Below, piece by piece: positions 18,601-27,574 of a stretch of DNA of 64,000 nt. The stretch comes from VBCG01 sp044226535 (GTDB lineage: Bacteria > Pseudomonadota > Gammaproteobacteria > Burkholderiales > Casimicrobiaceae), in NCBI GenBank assembly GCA_044226535.1, contig JBGAGT010000008.1, positions 1 to 64,000 of the forward strand, read 5' to 3'. The position numbers and the translations under genes were made by a program. The notes under the pieces are model-generated. The model had not been told where the DNA came from. It worked only from the letters and a program-made list of their open reading frames with translations, and made no database searches. Each line of letters starts with the position of its first letter. Position 1 is the stretch's first letter.

Positions 18601-19929
18601 TCAATCGGATGAGAGGCATGAGGAGCCGGCTGGTAACCAGCCGCCCGTGAATCCCGCTCGCTGCAACCCGGTGACGACATAGGGACAGTTCCGCATCAGG
18701 CGCCACAACAAGCCCGTTCGATAGTTTTCGATCATCGGATTGATCGGCCCCTGGTTGATCCCGTAATGCCACGGCGATACCCAGCCGTAGGGGTTTCCGG
18801 ACTTGTCCGGATAGGTCGGATTGAACGTCGCCTTGAAGCCGTAAGGGTTGCCCTTTTTCAGGTCGACCTTGCGCACCAGGTAGTCGATTGCCGGCAACAC
18901 GATCTCCGGCGCGAACGGCAGCGACGCCACCACCGCCCACGGCCCGACGGTGCCGTCGTCCGGTCCATACGGCACCCCACGCGCCAGGTAGTCGAAGAAC
19001 TGCCGCTGGATGCCGTTCACCTTGATGGTTTCGGGGCCGGGGCCGTCGCTCGCAGTGATCCCCCAGCAATCCTTGCCATAACCCCAAAACTTGAGCGGAT
19101 TGTCGATCGCATACTGTTGCTGCACATACGTCGCGCGACGGCTGTTCTCGAAGTAGTCGATACCTCTATCGCGCATGAACGCGTCCTGAATGCCGCGAAA
19201 GTCGATCCAGACATGCGAAATCTGATGGGTGAACAAAGGGCCCGCATAAAGATAGTCGTATCCGTAACTGCTTTTCCACTCGTATGTGGAAGCCCACGCC
19301 GCGTAACTTTCCTTCGACAACGGGTACGTGGGTGAGCCGAGCCCCAGGATATACAGCACAAGCGCCTCGTCATATCCTTCCCAGCGATACGGAAGAAACC
19401 CGCTTTCCGGCTTCCAGCCGTGCGTGACCGTCAGGCCACCGTTTTGAGCCCACGGCCAGTCGACGCGACGATAGAGCGCGTCGGCGAGGGCACGAATTTC
19501 CTTTTCCCCGGTCGCATCCGCGTCGAAATATGCAGCGGCCGTCAACGCTCCGGCGAACAGAATGGTGCTGTCGACCGTCGACAATTCGCACTGCCAGGCA
19601 CGCCGGCCGGAGTGCATGTCCAGAAAATGATAGTAGAAACCATGGTAGCCGGTGGCATCCCGCTCAGGGCCTTGCGAGCTGTTCCAGAAAAACCGTAGTG
19701 CAGTGAGGATTCGCTCGACTGCCGCAGTGCGCGTCATGAATCCACGTTCGACGGCGACCGGATACACCGCCAAGCCAAGTCCGGTGGCGGCAATGCTGGA
19801 GGGCCAGTCTGTCGCCGTCTTGTCCCGCACCAATCCATTGCGCGGACTGGTCTCGTGCAGGAAGTAACGAAACGTTTCGCGCTGGAGCGACTCCAGTTCG
19901 ACATCGACGCCGGGTTTATCGGTGCTCAC
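18601..19929 (-). CDS. Glycoamylase-like protein (GH144-type, beta-glucan acting)
   Basis: 442 residues, an alpha/alpha toroid of the PF10091 glycoamylase family; characterised GH144 members are endo-beta-1,2-glucanases. Supporting stretches: LQRETFRYFLHETSPRNGLVRDK at the N-terminus, GFYYHFLDMHSGRRAW, ELSTVDSTILFAGAL, WEGYDEALVLYILGLGSPT, GPLFTHQISHVWIDFRGIQD, and GTVGPWAVVASLPFAPE. No signal peptide is visible, so it is probably cytoplasmic, unlike many family members. It sits seven bases after pgm inside a sugar-phosphate operon, which suggests that it handles an internal glucan or oligosaccharide feeding glucose units to pgm/pgi. The substrate is an inference. Confidence 0.8.
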   Translation of the reverse strand: MSTDKPGVDVELESLQRETFRYFLHETSPRNGLVRDKTATDWPSSIAATGLGLAVYPVAVERGFMTRTAAVERILTALRFFWNSSQGPERDATGYHGFYYHFLDMHSGRRAWQCELSTVDSTILFAGALTAAAYFDADATGEKEIRALADALYRRVDWPWAQNGGLTVTHGWKPESGFLPYRWEGYDEALVLYILGLGSPTYPLSKESYAAWASTYEWKSSYGYDYLYAGPLFTHQISHVWIDFRGIQDAFMRDRGIDYFENSRRATYVQQQYAIDNPLKFWGYGKDCWGITASDGPGPETIKVNGIQRQFFDYLARGVPYGPDDGTVGPWAVVASLPFAPEIVLPAIDYLVRKVDLKKGNPYGFKATFNPTYPDKSGNPYGWVSPWHYGINQGPINPMIENYRTGLLWRLMRNCPYVVTGLQRAGFTGGWLPAGSSCLSSD

Positions 19930-19936
19930 GTTCGCG

Positions 19937-21595
19937 TCACACCGCTCCGCGTTCGCCCTTCTTCCCGAGAGCCTCGTCGACCATCGCCTGCGCTTCCTTC
20001 AGGATGCGCTCCAGATGATCCTCGCCACGGAAGCTCTCCGCATAGATCTTGTAGATGTCTTCGGTTCCCGATGGACGGGCGGCGAACCATCCGTTCCTGG
20101 TGACGACCTTGAGGCCCCCGATCGGAGCATCGTTGCCTGGCGCGCGGTCGAGCACGCGCTCGATCCTTTCGCCAGCCAGCCGGGTCTGGCGAAACTGCCG
20201 GGGCGACAATCGCGCCAGCAATTTCTTCTGTTTCGGCGTGGCCGCGACCTGCACGCGCCGCTCCGCGGGCTCGCCGAGCTCGCGGGTCAGCGCTCGATAG
20301 GTTTCGCCGGGATCCCGGCCTGTTCGTACCGTCATTTCCGCCGCCAGCAACGCCGGGACGATGCCGTCCTTGTCCGTCGTCCACACCGTGCCATCCCGCC
20401 GAAGACAACAGGCGCCCGCGCTCTCTTCGCCCGCGAAGCCCAGTGAGCTGTCGAGCAAGCCGTCGACGAACCACTTGAACCCTACCGGAACCTCGTAGGT
20501 CCCGCGGCCCAGCCTCGCCGTCACGCGATCGATCATCTGGCTGCTCGCAATGGTCTTGCCCACGGCCGCCCGGCGGGGCCATCGCGGCCGATGCCGAAAC
20601 AGGTAGTCGATCGCCACCGTCAGATAGTGATTCGGTGGAAGCAGTCCCTCGCTGGGGGTTACGATCCCGTGCCGATCGTGGTCGGTGTCGCACGCAAACG
20701 CGATGTCAAAGCGGTCCTTCATATCGATCAGCGCCTGCATCGCGCAGGCCGAGGAAGGGTCCATGCGAATGCGACCGTCCCAATCGACTGTCATGAAACG
20801 GAACGTCGGATCGACTGCGTCGTTGACGACGTCGAGATTCAAGCCGTAGTGATCGGCGATCGGTGCCCAATAGTGCACGCCGGCGCCACCGAGCGGATCG
20901 GCGCCGATGCGGACGCTCGCTCCGCGGAGCACGTCCATGTCGAGGACCCGGCCAAGATCACCGACGTAGGCGTGCAGGAAGTCATGTCGATGTGTCGTCG
21001 ATGCCTTCAACGCCCTTTCGACGGGCATTCGCTTCACGCCTCTCAGCTTGCGCTCGATGAATGTGTTTGCCATGGCTTCGATCCACGCGGTCACAGTCTC
21101 GTCCGCCGGCCCTCCGTTCGGCGGGTTGTACTTGAAACCGCCGTTGTCCGGCGGGTTGTGCGAAGGCGTGACGACGATGCCATCGGCGTAGCCCGAAGCA
21201 CGGCCGTGGTTGTACTTGAGGATCGCGTGCGATACCGCAGGGGTCGGCGTGTATTCGTCGTTGCTCGCAATCATGACCTCGACGCCATTGGCGGCGAGCA
21301 CCTCCAGCGCGGTGGTGCACGCGGGAACCGAGAGCGCGTGGGTATCGATGCCGAGAAAAAGCGGACCATCGATGCCCTGCCGCTTTCGATACCGGCAAAT
21401 CGCCTGGCTGATGGCGACAACATGCCATTCGTTGAAACTCCTTTCGAAGGCGGAGCCGCGATGCCCCGAGGTGCCGAACGCGACCCGTTGTCCCGCCAGG
21501 GAGGGGTCCGGCAACTCGCTGTAATACGCCGTGATGAGCCGCGGTACGTTGACCAGCATCGCCGGGGGAGGCAGCTTGCCCGCGAGCGGGCTCAT
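19937..21595 (-). CDS. pgm: Phosphoglucomutase (alpha-D-glucose phosphate-specific)
   Basis: 552 residues from ATG 21595; an in-frame ATG at 21673 would overlap pgi by 14 bases but adds residues that do not resemble the family. Interconverts glucose 1-phosphate and glucose 6-phosphate. GTSGHRGSAF near residue 41, the phosphoserine loop VVTPSHNPPDNGGFKYN, the magnesium loop CDTDHDRHG, GFKWFVDGL and FAARPSGTEDIYKIYAESF are all present. It links the upstream glycolytic and pentose phosphate genes to the adjacent glycoamylase-like gene. Confidence 0.95.
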   Translation of the reverse strand: MSPLAGKLPPPAMLVNVPRLITAYYSELPDPSLAGQRVAFGTSGHRGSAFERSFNEWHVVAISQAICRYRKRQGIDGPLFLGIDTHALSVPACTTALEVLAANGVEVMIASNDEYTPTPAVSHAILKYNHGRASGYADGIVVTPSHNPPDNGGFKYNPPNGGPADETVTAWIEAMANTFIERKLRGVKRMPVERALKASTTHRHDFLHAYVGDLGRVLDMDVLRGASVRIGADPLGGAGVHYWAPIADHYGLNLDVVNDAVDPTFRFMTVDWDGRIRMDPSSACAMQALIDMKDRFDIAFACDTDHDRHGIVTPSEGLLPPNHYLTVAIDYLFRHRPRWPRRAAVGKTIASSQMIDRVTARLGRGTYEVPVGFKWFVDGLLDSSLGFAGEESAGACCLRRDGTVWTTDKDGIVPALLAAEMTVRTGRDPGETYRALTRELGEPAERRVQVAATPKQKKLLARLSPRQFRQTRLAGERIERVLDRAPGNDAPIGGLKVVTRNGWFAARPSGTEDIYKIYAESFRGEDHLERILKEAQAMVDEALGKKGERGAV

Positions 21596-21659
21596 GCCCG
21601 TGGCATTGCCTTTGCGCAACGGCCTCAGGGCGCTGCGCACGAGTCGCGATGGGCCGGGC

Positions 21660-23315
21660 TCACGATGGCGCATCCCTCAGCCTGCGGTAGCGTCGAATCA
21701 GCGCATTGGTCGAGCTGTCGTGGGCAAGCTCGGGAACGTCCGCGCGATCGAGCTCGGGGACGATCCGCTGCGCCAGCGCCTTGCCGAGCTCGACGCCCCA
21801 TTGATCGAACGAATCGATATTCCAGATCGTTCCCTGGGTAAAGACGCTGTGTTCGTACAGCGCAACCAGCTGCCCGAGCGTTTCCGGCGTGAGGCATTCG
21901 GCCAGAATGGTATTGGTTGGCCGATTGCCTTCGAAGGCACGATGCGGCGCCAGCCAGGGCGGGGTTCCCTCGGCTTCGACTTGCGATTCCGTCTTGCCGA
22001 ACGCCAGCGCTTCGGTCTGCGCGAACAGATTTGCCATCAGCAGGTCATGCTGGTCGCCAAGCGGATTCAATGTCCGGCAGAAACCGATGAAATCACAGGG
22101 AATGAGCCGGGTTCCCTGGTGGATGAGCTGGTAGAACGAATGCTGGCCGTTGGTGCCCGGCTCACCCCAGTAGATGGGCCCCGTCTGGTAGTCGACGCGC
22201 GCACCATCGAGCGTGACGTGCTTGCCGTTGCTTTCCATCGTCAACTGCTGGAGATACGCGGGAAATCGCTTCAAGTATTGCTCGTACGGCAGCACCGCGA
22301 CCGTCTGCGCGCCGAAGAAATTGCTGTGCCAGACTGCAAGCAGTCCCATCAATACCGGCAGGTTGCGCCCGAACGGCGCCGTCCGGAAATGCCGATCCAT
22401 CGCATGGAAACCGGCAAGCATGGCGCGAAAGTTCTCCGGCCCGACGGCGACCATCGTCGACAAGCCGATCGCGGAATCCATCGAGTAGCGGCCGCCGACC
22501 CAATCCCAGAAGCCGAACACGTTGGCGGCATCGATGCCGAACTTCGCGACAGCCTCGGCGTTGGTGGATACGGCGGCGAAATGCCGGCACACGGCGCGCT
22601 CGTCGCCAAGCTTGGCCAAGATCCAGGCGCGCGCTGCGTGGGCGTTGGTCAGCGTCTCCTGCGTCGTGAACGTCTTGGAGCAGACGATGAATAGCGTCTC
22701 ATGCGGATCGAGGTCGCGCGTGGCTTCCACGAACGTGGTGCCATCCACGTTGGAGATGAAACGGAACGTCATGTCGAGCCGGCTGTAATGACGCAGGGCT
22801 TCGTACGCCATCACCGGACCCAGATCGGAGCCGCCGATGCCGATGTTGACGACGTTGCGGATGCGCCGGCCCGAATATCCGAGCCAGCGGCCGGCGCGGA
22901 TCTCGTCCGCGAAGGCTGCCATCCGCTCGAGGACCCCGTGCACCTCCGGCACGACGTTTACGCCGTCGACCAGAATCCGCTCGTCTGCCGGCGCCCGCAG
23001 CGCGACATGGAGCACCGCGCGTCGCTCGGTCACGTTGATCCTCGTGCCGCTGAACATGCCGTCGATGCGCTCGGCGAGGCTGCATTCGTCGGCCAGCCGC
23101 AGCAGCAGTCCGATCGTTTCGTCGGTCACCCGATTCTTCGAATAATCCAGGTACAGACCGGCGGCTTCCGCCGTCATGCGCTCGCCCCGCCGGATGTCAT
23201 CGGCAAACAGCCCGCGCAGATGCAGATTGCGCACCGACCGATGATGCGCCTTCAGCGCCTTCCACGACGGGCGCTCGGTCAGCGGCTGGATCCCGGCAGC
23301 ATGCCTGGTGGTCAC
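21660..23315 (-). CDS. pgi: Glucose-6-phosphate isomerase
   Basis: 551 residues from GTG 23315, which overlaps the tal stop as GTGA; this length equals the usual about 550, while the longer in-frame extension to 23393 lies inside tal and looks like an out-of-frame shadow. Interconverts glucose 6-phosphate and fructose 6-phosphate. Key stretches: NIGIGGSDLGPVMAYEAL, SKTFTTQETLTNA, FWDWVGGRYS, and the signature EPGTNGQHSFYQLIHQGT with the catalytic His. Tal and Pgi are fused in one chain in some bacteria; here they are separate but translationally coupled. Confidence 0.96.
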   Translation of the reverse strand: MTTRHAAGIQPLTERPSWKALKAHHRSVRNLHLRGLFADDIRRGERMTAEAAGLYLDYSKNRVTDETIGLLLRLADECSLAERIDGMFSGTRINVTERRAVLHVALRAPADERILVDGVNVVPEVHGVLERMAAFADEIRAGRWLGYSGRRIRNVVNIGIGGSDLGPVMAYEALRHYSRLDMTFRFISNVDGTTFVEATRDLDPHETLFIVCSKTFTTQETLTNAHAARAWILAKLGDERAVCRHFAAVSTNAEAVAKFGIDAANVFGFWDWVGGRYSMDSAIGLSTMVAVGPENFRAMLAGFHAMDRHFRTAPFGRNLPVLMGLLAVWHSNFFGAQTVAVLPYEQYLKRFPAYLQQLTMESNGKHVTLDGARVDYQTGPIYWGEPGTNGQHSFYQLIHQGTRLIPCDFIGFCRTLNPLGDQHDLLMANLFAQTEALAFGKTESQVEAEGTPPWLAPHRAFEGNRPTNTILAECLTPETLGQLVALYEHSVFTQGTIWNIDSFDQWGVELGKALAQRIVPELDRADVPELAHDSSTNALIRRYRRLRDAPS

Positions 23316-24418
23316 GGCCGTCCCGCAGCCGCTTGATCGACCGTCGCGAGTGTCGCGCTCTTGGAGGCGATGCGGGTCATGAGATCGTGCCACGACTTGT
23401 CGAAGGATTCGGTGCCCTCGCGCTGAAGCTGGGCGGCGAGCGTCGCATCATCGACACCCGATCGCGCGAATTCGGCGAGCACTTCTTCGGCGTCGCCTCC
23501 GTCGACCGGCAATACGCCCGTCAGCTCGCCGTGGTCGGCGAACGCGTGCAACGTCTTGTCGGGGATGGTGTCGATGGTGTCCGGGGCCGCCAGCGCTTCG
23601 ATGTAGAGCGTATCCGGCGCATTCGGGTCCTTGGTTCCGGTACTGGCCCAGAGCAGGCGTTGCGGCCGGGCGCCGGCGGCGGCAAGTCCTTGCCAGCGGG
23701 GCGAGGCAAGCAACTCACGATAGGCCTTGTATGCACGCTTGGCGATGGCGATCCCGAGGCGATTGCGCAGCCGCTCGGGCACCTTGCCTTTCACCGCCAC
23801 GTCCCAGCGGCTGACGAAGATCGACGCAACGGAACCGACTTGCGGGTCGAGTCCCGCCGCAATCCGCCGCTCGACGCCGCGCATGTACGCCTCCGCCGCG
23901 GCGATGTATTGCTCGCGGGAAAACAGCAGCGTCACATTGACCGGTACCCCTGCGAAAATGGACTCCTCGATCGCCGGAACGCCCGCGGGCGTCCCCGGAA
24001 TCTTGATGAACAGATTGGGGCGCTGCGCGCGACGATGCAGTTGCGCCGCCGCGTCGATGGTCCCCGCAGTATCGTTGGCCAGCAAGGGGGAGACCTCCAG
24101 CGACACCCAGCCGTCGACGCCGCCTGTGCTGTCGTGGATCGGACGGAAAAGGTCGGCGGCCTGGATCAGGTCCTCGAGCGCGAGGGCAAAGAACAACGCT
24201 TCGCCCGATTTGCCCTCGACTGTCTTTTGTCGGATCGCAGCGTCGTAGAAGCCTCCCTCCTGGATGGCTTTGTCGAAGATCGTGGGGTTGGAGGTCAGCC
24301 CCGTCACCGAAAACTCGCTGATGTAGCGCCTCAGCGAGCCGTCCATCAACAGCCCGCGCGTGATGTTATCGAGCCATAGACTCTGGCCCAGATCACGCAG
24401 TTGCCGGGTCGCATTCAT
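23312..24418 (-). CDS. tal: Transaldolase (long form)
   Basis: 368 residues. Transfers dihydroxyacetone units between sedoheptulose 7-phosphate and glyceraldehyde 3-phosphate. It is the long type found in cyanobacteria and actinobacteria: SLWLDNITRGLL at the N-terminus, VTGLTSNPTIFDKAI, DGWVSLEVSPLLA, and the Schiff-base region NLFIKIPGTPAGVPAIEE, followed by VNVTLLFSREQY and SVASIFVSRWD. The ATG overlaps the zwf stop (ATGA) and the stop overlaps pgi (GTGA), so the three are coupled in translation. Confidence 0.94.
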   Translation of the reverse strand: MNATRQLRDLGQSLWLDNITRGLLMDGSLRRYISEFSVTGLTSNPTIFDKAIQEGGFYDAAIRQKTVEGKSGEALFFALALEDLIQAADLFRPIHDSTGGVDGWVSLEVSPLLANDTAGTIDAAAQLHRRAQRPNLFIKIPGTPAGVPAIEESIFAGVPVNVTLLFSREQYIAAAEAYMRGVERRIAAGLDPQVGSVASIFVSRWDVAVKGKVPERLRNRLGIAIAKRAYKAYRELLASPRWQGLAAAGARPQRLLWASTGTKDPNAPDTLYIEALAAPDTIDTIPDKTLHAFADHGELTGVLPVDGGDAEEVLAEFARSGVDDATLAAQLQREGTESFDKSWHDLMTRIASKSATLATVDQAAAGRP

Positions 24419-25851
24419 GTTGTCTCCTGTCGCTCGCGGCTTGTGCCAGCTTCCGTCGCTCGCGGCTTGTGCCAGCTTCCGTCGCCTGCAATGAGCGCGT
24501 CAGCCTCGGCCGGTCCCCAGCCATGGCGCCTGTAGCGGCGAACCCGATGATGGTTCTTCAGCACCGGGTCGACCACCGCCCAAGCGGCCTCGACCGAGTC
24601 CTCGCGGGTGAAGAGCGCGCCATTTCCAGCCATGGCGTCGCCGAGAAGCCGTTCGTACGGCCCTTTCCCGTCGGGCTGTTCATCGAGCAGGTACAGCTCG
24701 CGCTGGTCGCCAACGAACGCTTTCCCTGCCCGCTTGACGCGTGCGGCGAGGGCAATGGAGGAACTGGGAGAAAGGCGGAAGCGCAGGTAGTTGGTCGCGC
24801 CGGCCGGGGGGGCCGAGTCAGCGAACAGCTCCTGCGGCGGCGCCTTCAACCGGACCAGCACCTCGGCCGCAGTTTCGGCCAGATACTTGCCCGAGCGCAG
24901 GTACCACGGCACCCCGCCCCAGCGCCATGAGTCGATGAAAAGGCGCAGGGCGCAGAACGTCTCGACGTCGGAATTCTTCGCCACGCCCGGTTCATCGCGG
25001 TAGCCAGCGTATTGGCCACGCACCAGGTCGTCGGGCTCCAAAGGACGCATTGCCTGGAAGACATCGGCTGTCTCGCCATGCACGGCGCCGAAACCCCGAC
25101 AGGCCGGCGGCTCCATGGCCAGCAACGCGACGACCTGGAAGAGATGGTTCTGGACGACGTCGCGCAGACAGCCGGCGGTTTCGTAAAACGCGCCGCGGCC
25201 GTCGACGCCGAAATCCTCGGACAGAGTCATCTGGACGCTCGCCACGTAGTTGCGATTCCAGATCGGCTCCAGGAACGAATTTGCGAAGCGAAAATACAGG
25301 ATGTTCATGATCGCCTCCTTCGCGAGGAAGTGATCGATGCGGAAGATCGAGTCTTCCGGAAACACCGATCGGGCGATGCGATTGAGCTCCCGCGCCGAAG
25401 CCAGGTCCCGTCCGAACGGCTTTTCGACGATGACGCGTGCACGATCGGCCAAGCCGGCAGCGCCCAGTCCCTTGATGACCGTCGCGAAGAGCGCGGGCGG
25501 GATGGCGAGGTAGTGTGCCGGGCGCCGGGAATCGCCAAGCGCTTCCTTGAGCGCCTTGAAGGTGCCCGGATCGTTGTAGTCGCCGCTGACGTAGCGCAGG
25601 ACCGAGAGCAGATGGCGCAGGGCCTGTCGGTCATCGACTCTTCCTGATCTCCTGATGCCGTCCTCGGCGCGCTTGCGCAGTTGCGCCAGGCTCCACTTCG
25701 AAGAAGCGGCACCGATGACCGGAACGTCGAGGGCGCCACGCTTCGCCATCGCATAGAGCGCCGGAAAGATCATCTTATGCGCGAGATCCCCGGTGACGCC
25801 GAATAGCACCAGCGCGTCGGACTGTGCCCCGCCGCGCCCGGTCTTGTTCAT
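24415..25851 (-). CDS. zwf: Glucose-6-phosphate 1-dehydrogenase
   Basis: 478 residues from ATG 25851, one base after the gnd stop. Oxidises glucose 6-phosphate to 6-phosphogluconolactone, making NADPH. LVLFGVTGDLAHKMIFPAL near residue 12 is the dinucleotide motif (GxxGDLA); IVEKPFGRDLASA follows; RIDHFLAKEAIMNILYFRFAN holds the active-site His (the common form is DHYLGKE). The C-terminal SVEAAWAVVDPVL and WGPAEADALIAGDG are as expected. The tail after SWHKPRAT is made by the 26-bp tandem duplication and is not family sequence. Confidence 0.96.
   Translation of the reverse strand: MNKTGRGGAQSDALVLFGVTGDLAHKMIFPALYAMAKRGALDVPVIGAASSKWSLAQLRKRAEDGIRRSGRVDDRQALRHLLSVLRYVSGDYNDPGTFKALKEALGDSRRPAHYLAIPPALFATVIKGLGAAGLADRARVIVEKPFGRDLASARELNRIARSVFPEDSIFRIDHFLAKEAIMNILYFRFANSFLEPIWNRNYVASVQMTLSEDFGVDGRGAFYETAGCLRDVVQNHLFQVVALLAMEPPACRGFGAVHGETADVFQAMRPLEPDDLVRGQYAGYRDEPGVAKNSDVETFCALRLFIDSWRWGGVPWYLRSGKYLAETAAEVLVRLKAPPQELFADSAPPAGATNYLRFRLSPSSSIALAARVKRAGKAFVGDQRELYLLDEQPDGKGPYERLLGDAMAGNGALFTREDSVEAAWAVVDPVLKNHHRVRRYRRHGWGPAEADALIAGDGSWHKPRATEAGTSRERQETT
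24429..24480. repeat. Perfect 26-bp tandem duplication at the zwf-tal junction
   Basis: The units at 24429-24454 and 24455-24480 are identical over 26 bases. Since 26 is not a multiple of three, the second copy shifts the reading frame and gives zwf a C-terminal tail of about 13 residues (from the second copy on) that ends in the TGA overlapping the tal ATG. Confidence 0.97.
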
Positions 25852-25852
25852 C

Positions 25853-26872
25853 TCAGCTCTTTCCCTTCTTCTCGTCGTGCCCGCCGAACTCCTTGCGCAT
25901 CGCAGACAGCACCCGGTTGGCAAAATTCGCATCGCCGCGGGAGCTGAAGCGCTCATGGAGGGCGGCGCTGAGAACGGGCGTCGGCACCGCCTCGTCGATG
26001 GCGGCCACGATCGTCCATCGACCCTCGCCAGAATCCGACACGCGACCCACGCAGTCGTTCAAGTCGTGATCGTGCGCCAGCGCGGCGGCGGTGAGGTCCA
26101 GCAACCACGAGCCGATGACGCTGCCTCGGCGCCAGACCTCGGCGATCTCCGGCAGATCCAGCTCGTACTGATAATCCTCGGGGTTTCGCAACGGCGTCGA
26201 CTCGGCGTCCGCGTCGCGCGCTCGCTTGCCGGTGTCGGCATTGCGCAGGATGTTCAGCCCTTCGGCATAAGCGGCCATCAAGCCGTATTCGATGCCGTTG
26301 TGGACCATCTTGACGAAGTGGCCGGCGCCCTGCTGCCCGCAATGCAGGTAGCCCTGTTCCGCCGTGCTGTCGCGCTTGTGTCGCCCGGGCGTGGGCGGGG
26401 CCGCATCGACGCCCGGGGCCAGCGTGGCGAAGATCGGCGCAAGATGTTGCACAACGTCCGCTGCGCCTCCGATCATCAGGCAGTAGCCACGCTCGAATCC
26501 GGCCACGCCGCCGCTCGTCCCGACATCCACGTAGCGGATTCCTCGCGGTTCCAACTCCGCGCCGCGCCGGATATCGTCGCGGTAATACGAATTGCCTCCG
26601 TCAATGACGATGTCGCCGGCTGCGAGCAGCGGCGCCAACTGCGCCAGTACCTGATCGACCACCGCCGCGGGCACCATCAACCAGACTGCACGCGGTTTGG
26701 CGAGCCGGGCGACCAGGTCATCGAGCGACCGTGCTCCAACGGCGCCTTGATCCTGCAGGTTCTCGATGACGTCCGCGCGCAGGTCGTGCACGACGCATTG
26801 GTGTCCACCTTTCGTCAGGCGGCGCATCATGTTGATGCCCATGCGTCCCATGCCGATCATGCCGAGCTGCAT
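25853..26872 (-). CDS. gnd: 6-phosphogluconate dehydrogenase, decarboxylating (short GntZ/YqeC type)
   Basis: 339 residues from ATG 26872 (MQLGMIGMGRMGINMM, a Rossmann start). Oxidatively decarboxylates 6-phosphogluconate to ribulose 5-phosphate. GDIVIDGGNSYYRDDIRRG, VDVGTSGGVAGFERGYCLMIGG, and the catalytic GQQGAGHFVKMVHNGIEYG (Lys and Asn) are clear. This shorter class, as opposed to the about 470-residue dimeric enzyme, often prefers NAD. It is the first gene of the minus-strand operon gnd-zwf-tal-pgi-pgm-glycoamylase-pgl. A longer in-frame extension to 27388 lies antisense to yciB and is rejected. The 133 bases to yciB hold both divergent promoters. Confidence 0.95.
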   Translation of the reverse strand: MQLGMIGMGRMGINMMRRLTKGGHQCVVHDLRADVIENLQDQGAVGARSLDDLVARLAKPRAVWLMVPAAVVDQVLAQLAPLLAAGDIVIDGGNSYYRDDIRRGAELEPRGIRYVDVGTSGGVAGFERGYCLMIGGAADVVQHLAPIFATLAPGVDAAPPTPGRHKRDSTAEQGYLHCGQQGAGHFVKMVHNGIEYGLMAAYAEGLNILRNADTGKRARDADAESTPLRNPEDYQYELDLPEIAEVWRRGSVIGSWLLDLTAAALAHDHDLNDCVGRVSDSGEGRWTIVAAIDEAVPTPVLSAALHERFSSRGDANFANRVLSAMRKEFGGHDEKKGKS

Positions 26873-26991
26873 ATCCAGCGCCTTGCCAAATGACGCCTGA
26901 ATTGTGCGCCGCAGCGTGGACGCCGCGTTGACGCAGTGAAAACCGCGCATCAGGGCAGCGGCTTCATCGAATCCCCGGGCAATTTCCCTGC

Positions 26992-26997
26992 TATAAT
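26992..26997 (+). promoter_or_regulatory. -10 box candidate (TATAAT) of yciB
   Basis: A perfect TATAAT ends eight bases before the yciB ATG at 27006, with AAGAGG between. Transcription from it would begin at or almost at the start codon, giving a leaderless or nearly leaderless message. No good -35 box is seen. Confidence 0.4.
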
Positions 26998-27005
26998 AAG
27001 AGGTT

Positions 27006-27554
27006 ATGCAGATCGTCGCGGACTTCTTCCCGCTGATCCTGTTCTTCGTCGCGTTCAAGGTGGCGGGCATCTTCGTCGCCACCGGCGTGGCCATGGCCGC
27101 GTCGGTCGCGCAGATCGCCTGGTTCGCGTGGAAGCGCAAGCTCACCACGGTGCACTGGCTGTCGTTCGCCATCATCGTGGTGTTCGGCGGCGCCACCCTG
27201 CTCTTCCACGACGAGACCTTCATCAAGTGGAAGCCCACGGTGCTGTACTGGGCCTTCGCCGTGATCCTCGCCGGCGGCAAGCTCCTGTTCAGGCGCGACC
27301 TCATCTCGGCCGTGCTGCGCAACATCGAGCTTCCGCCGCCCGTATGGACGCGCGTCACCTGGGCGTGGGCGGGCTTCCTCGCGCTCATGGGCGTGGCGAA
27401 CCTCTACATCGCCTTCAACTACCCGCTCTCCACCTGGGTGAACTTCAAGGTGTGGGGCGCCACGGGCCTGTGCCTCGCCTTCGCGGTGGCCCAGGCCTTC
27501 CTGCTGGCGAAGCACATGGGCGAAGACCCGGCCTCGCCGCAGCAACGCCCGTGA
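27006..27554 (+). CDS. yciB: Septation protein A / inner-membrane protein YciB
   Basis: 182 residues with five or six hydrophobic segments. Opens MQIVADFFPLILFFVAFKVAGIFVATGVAM, typical of YciB/IspZ; LLFHDETFIKWKPTVLYWAFA and NIELPPPVWTRVTWAWAGFLALMGVANLYIA are further family stretches. It is an inner-membrane protein linked to cell-envelope integrity and intracellular septation. First gene of the yciB-bolA-parvulin operon, an order common in betaproteobacteria; the next reading frame begins at or just after its stop. Confidence 0.93.
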   Translation: MQIVADFFPLILFFVAFKVAGIFVATGVAMAASVAQIAWFAWKRKLTTVHWLSFAIIVVFGGATLLFHDETFIKWKPTVLYWAFAVILAGGKLLFRRDLISAVLRNIELPPPVWTRVTWAWAGFLALMGVANLYIAFNYPLSTWVNFKVWGATGLCLAFAVAQAFLLAKHMGEDPASPQQRP

Positions 27555-27574
27555 GCGCCGCGACGGCACTGCCC

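Noticed and set aside
26873..27388. N-terminal extension of gnd
   Set aside because: It runs antisense through yciB; the Rossmann start MQLGMIGMG at 26872 is a better beginning.
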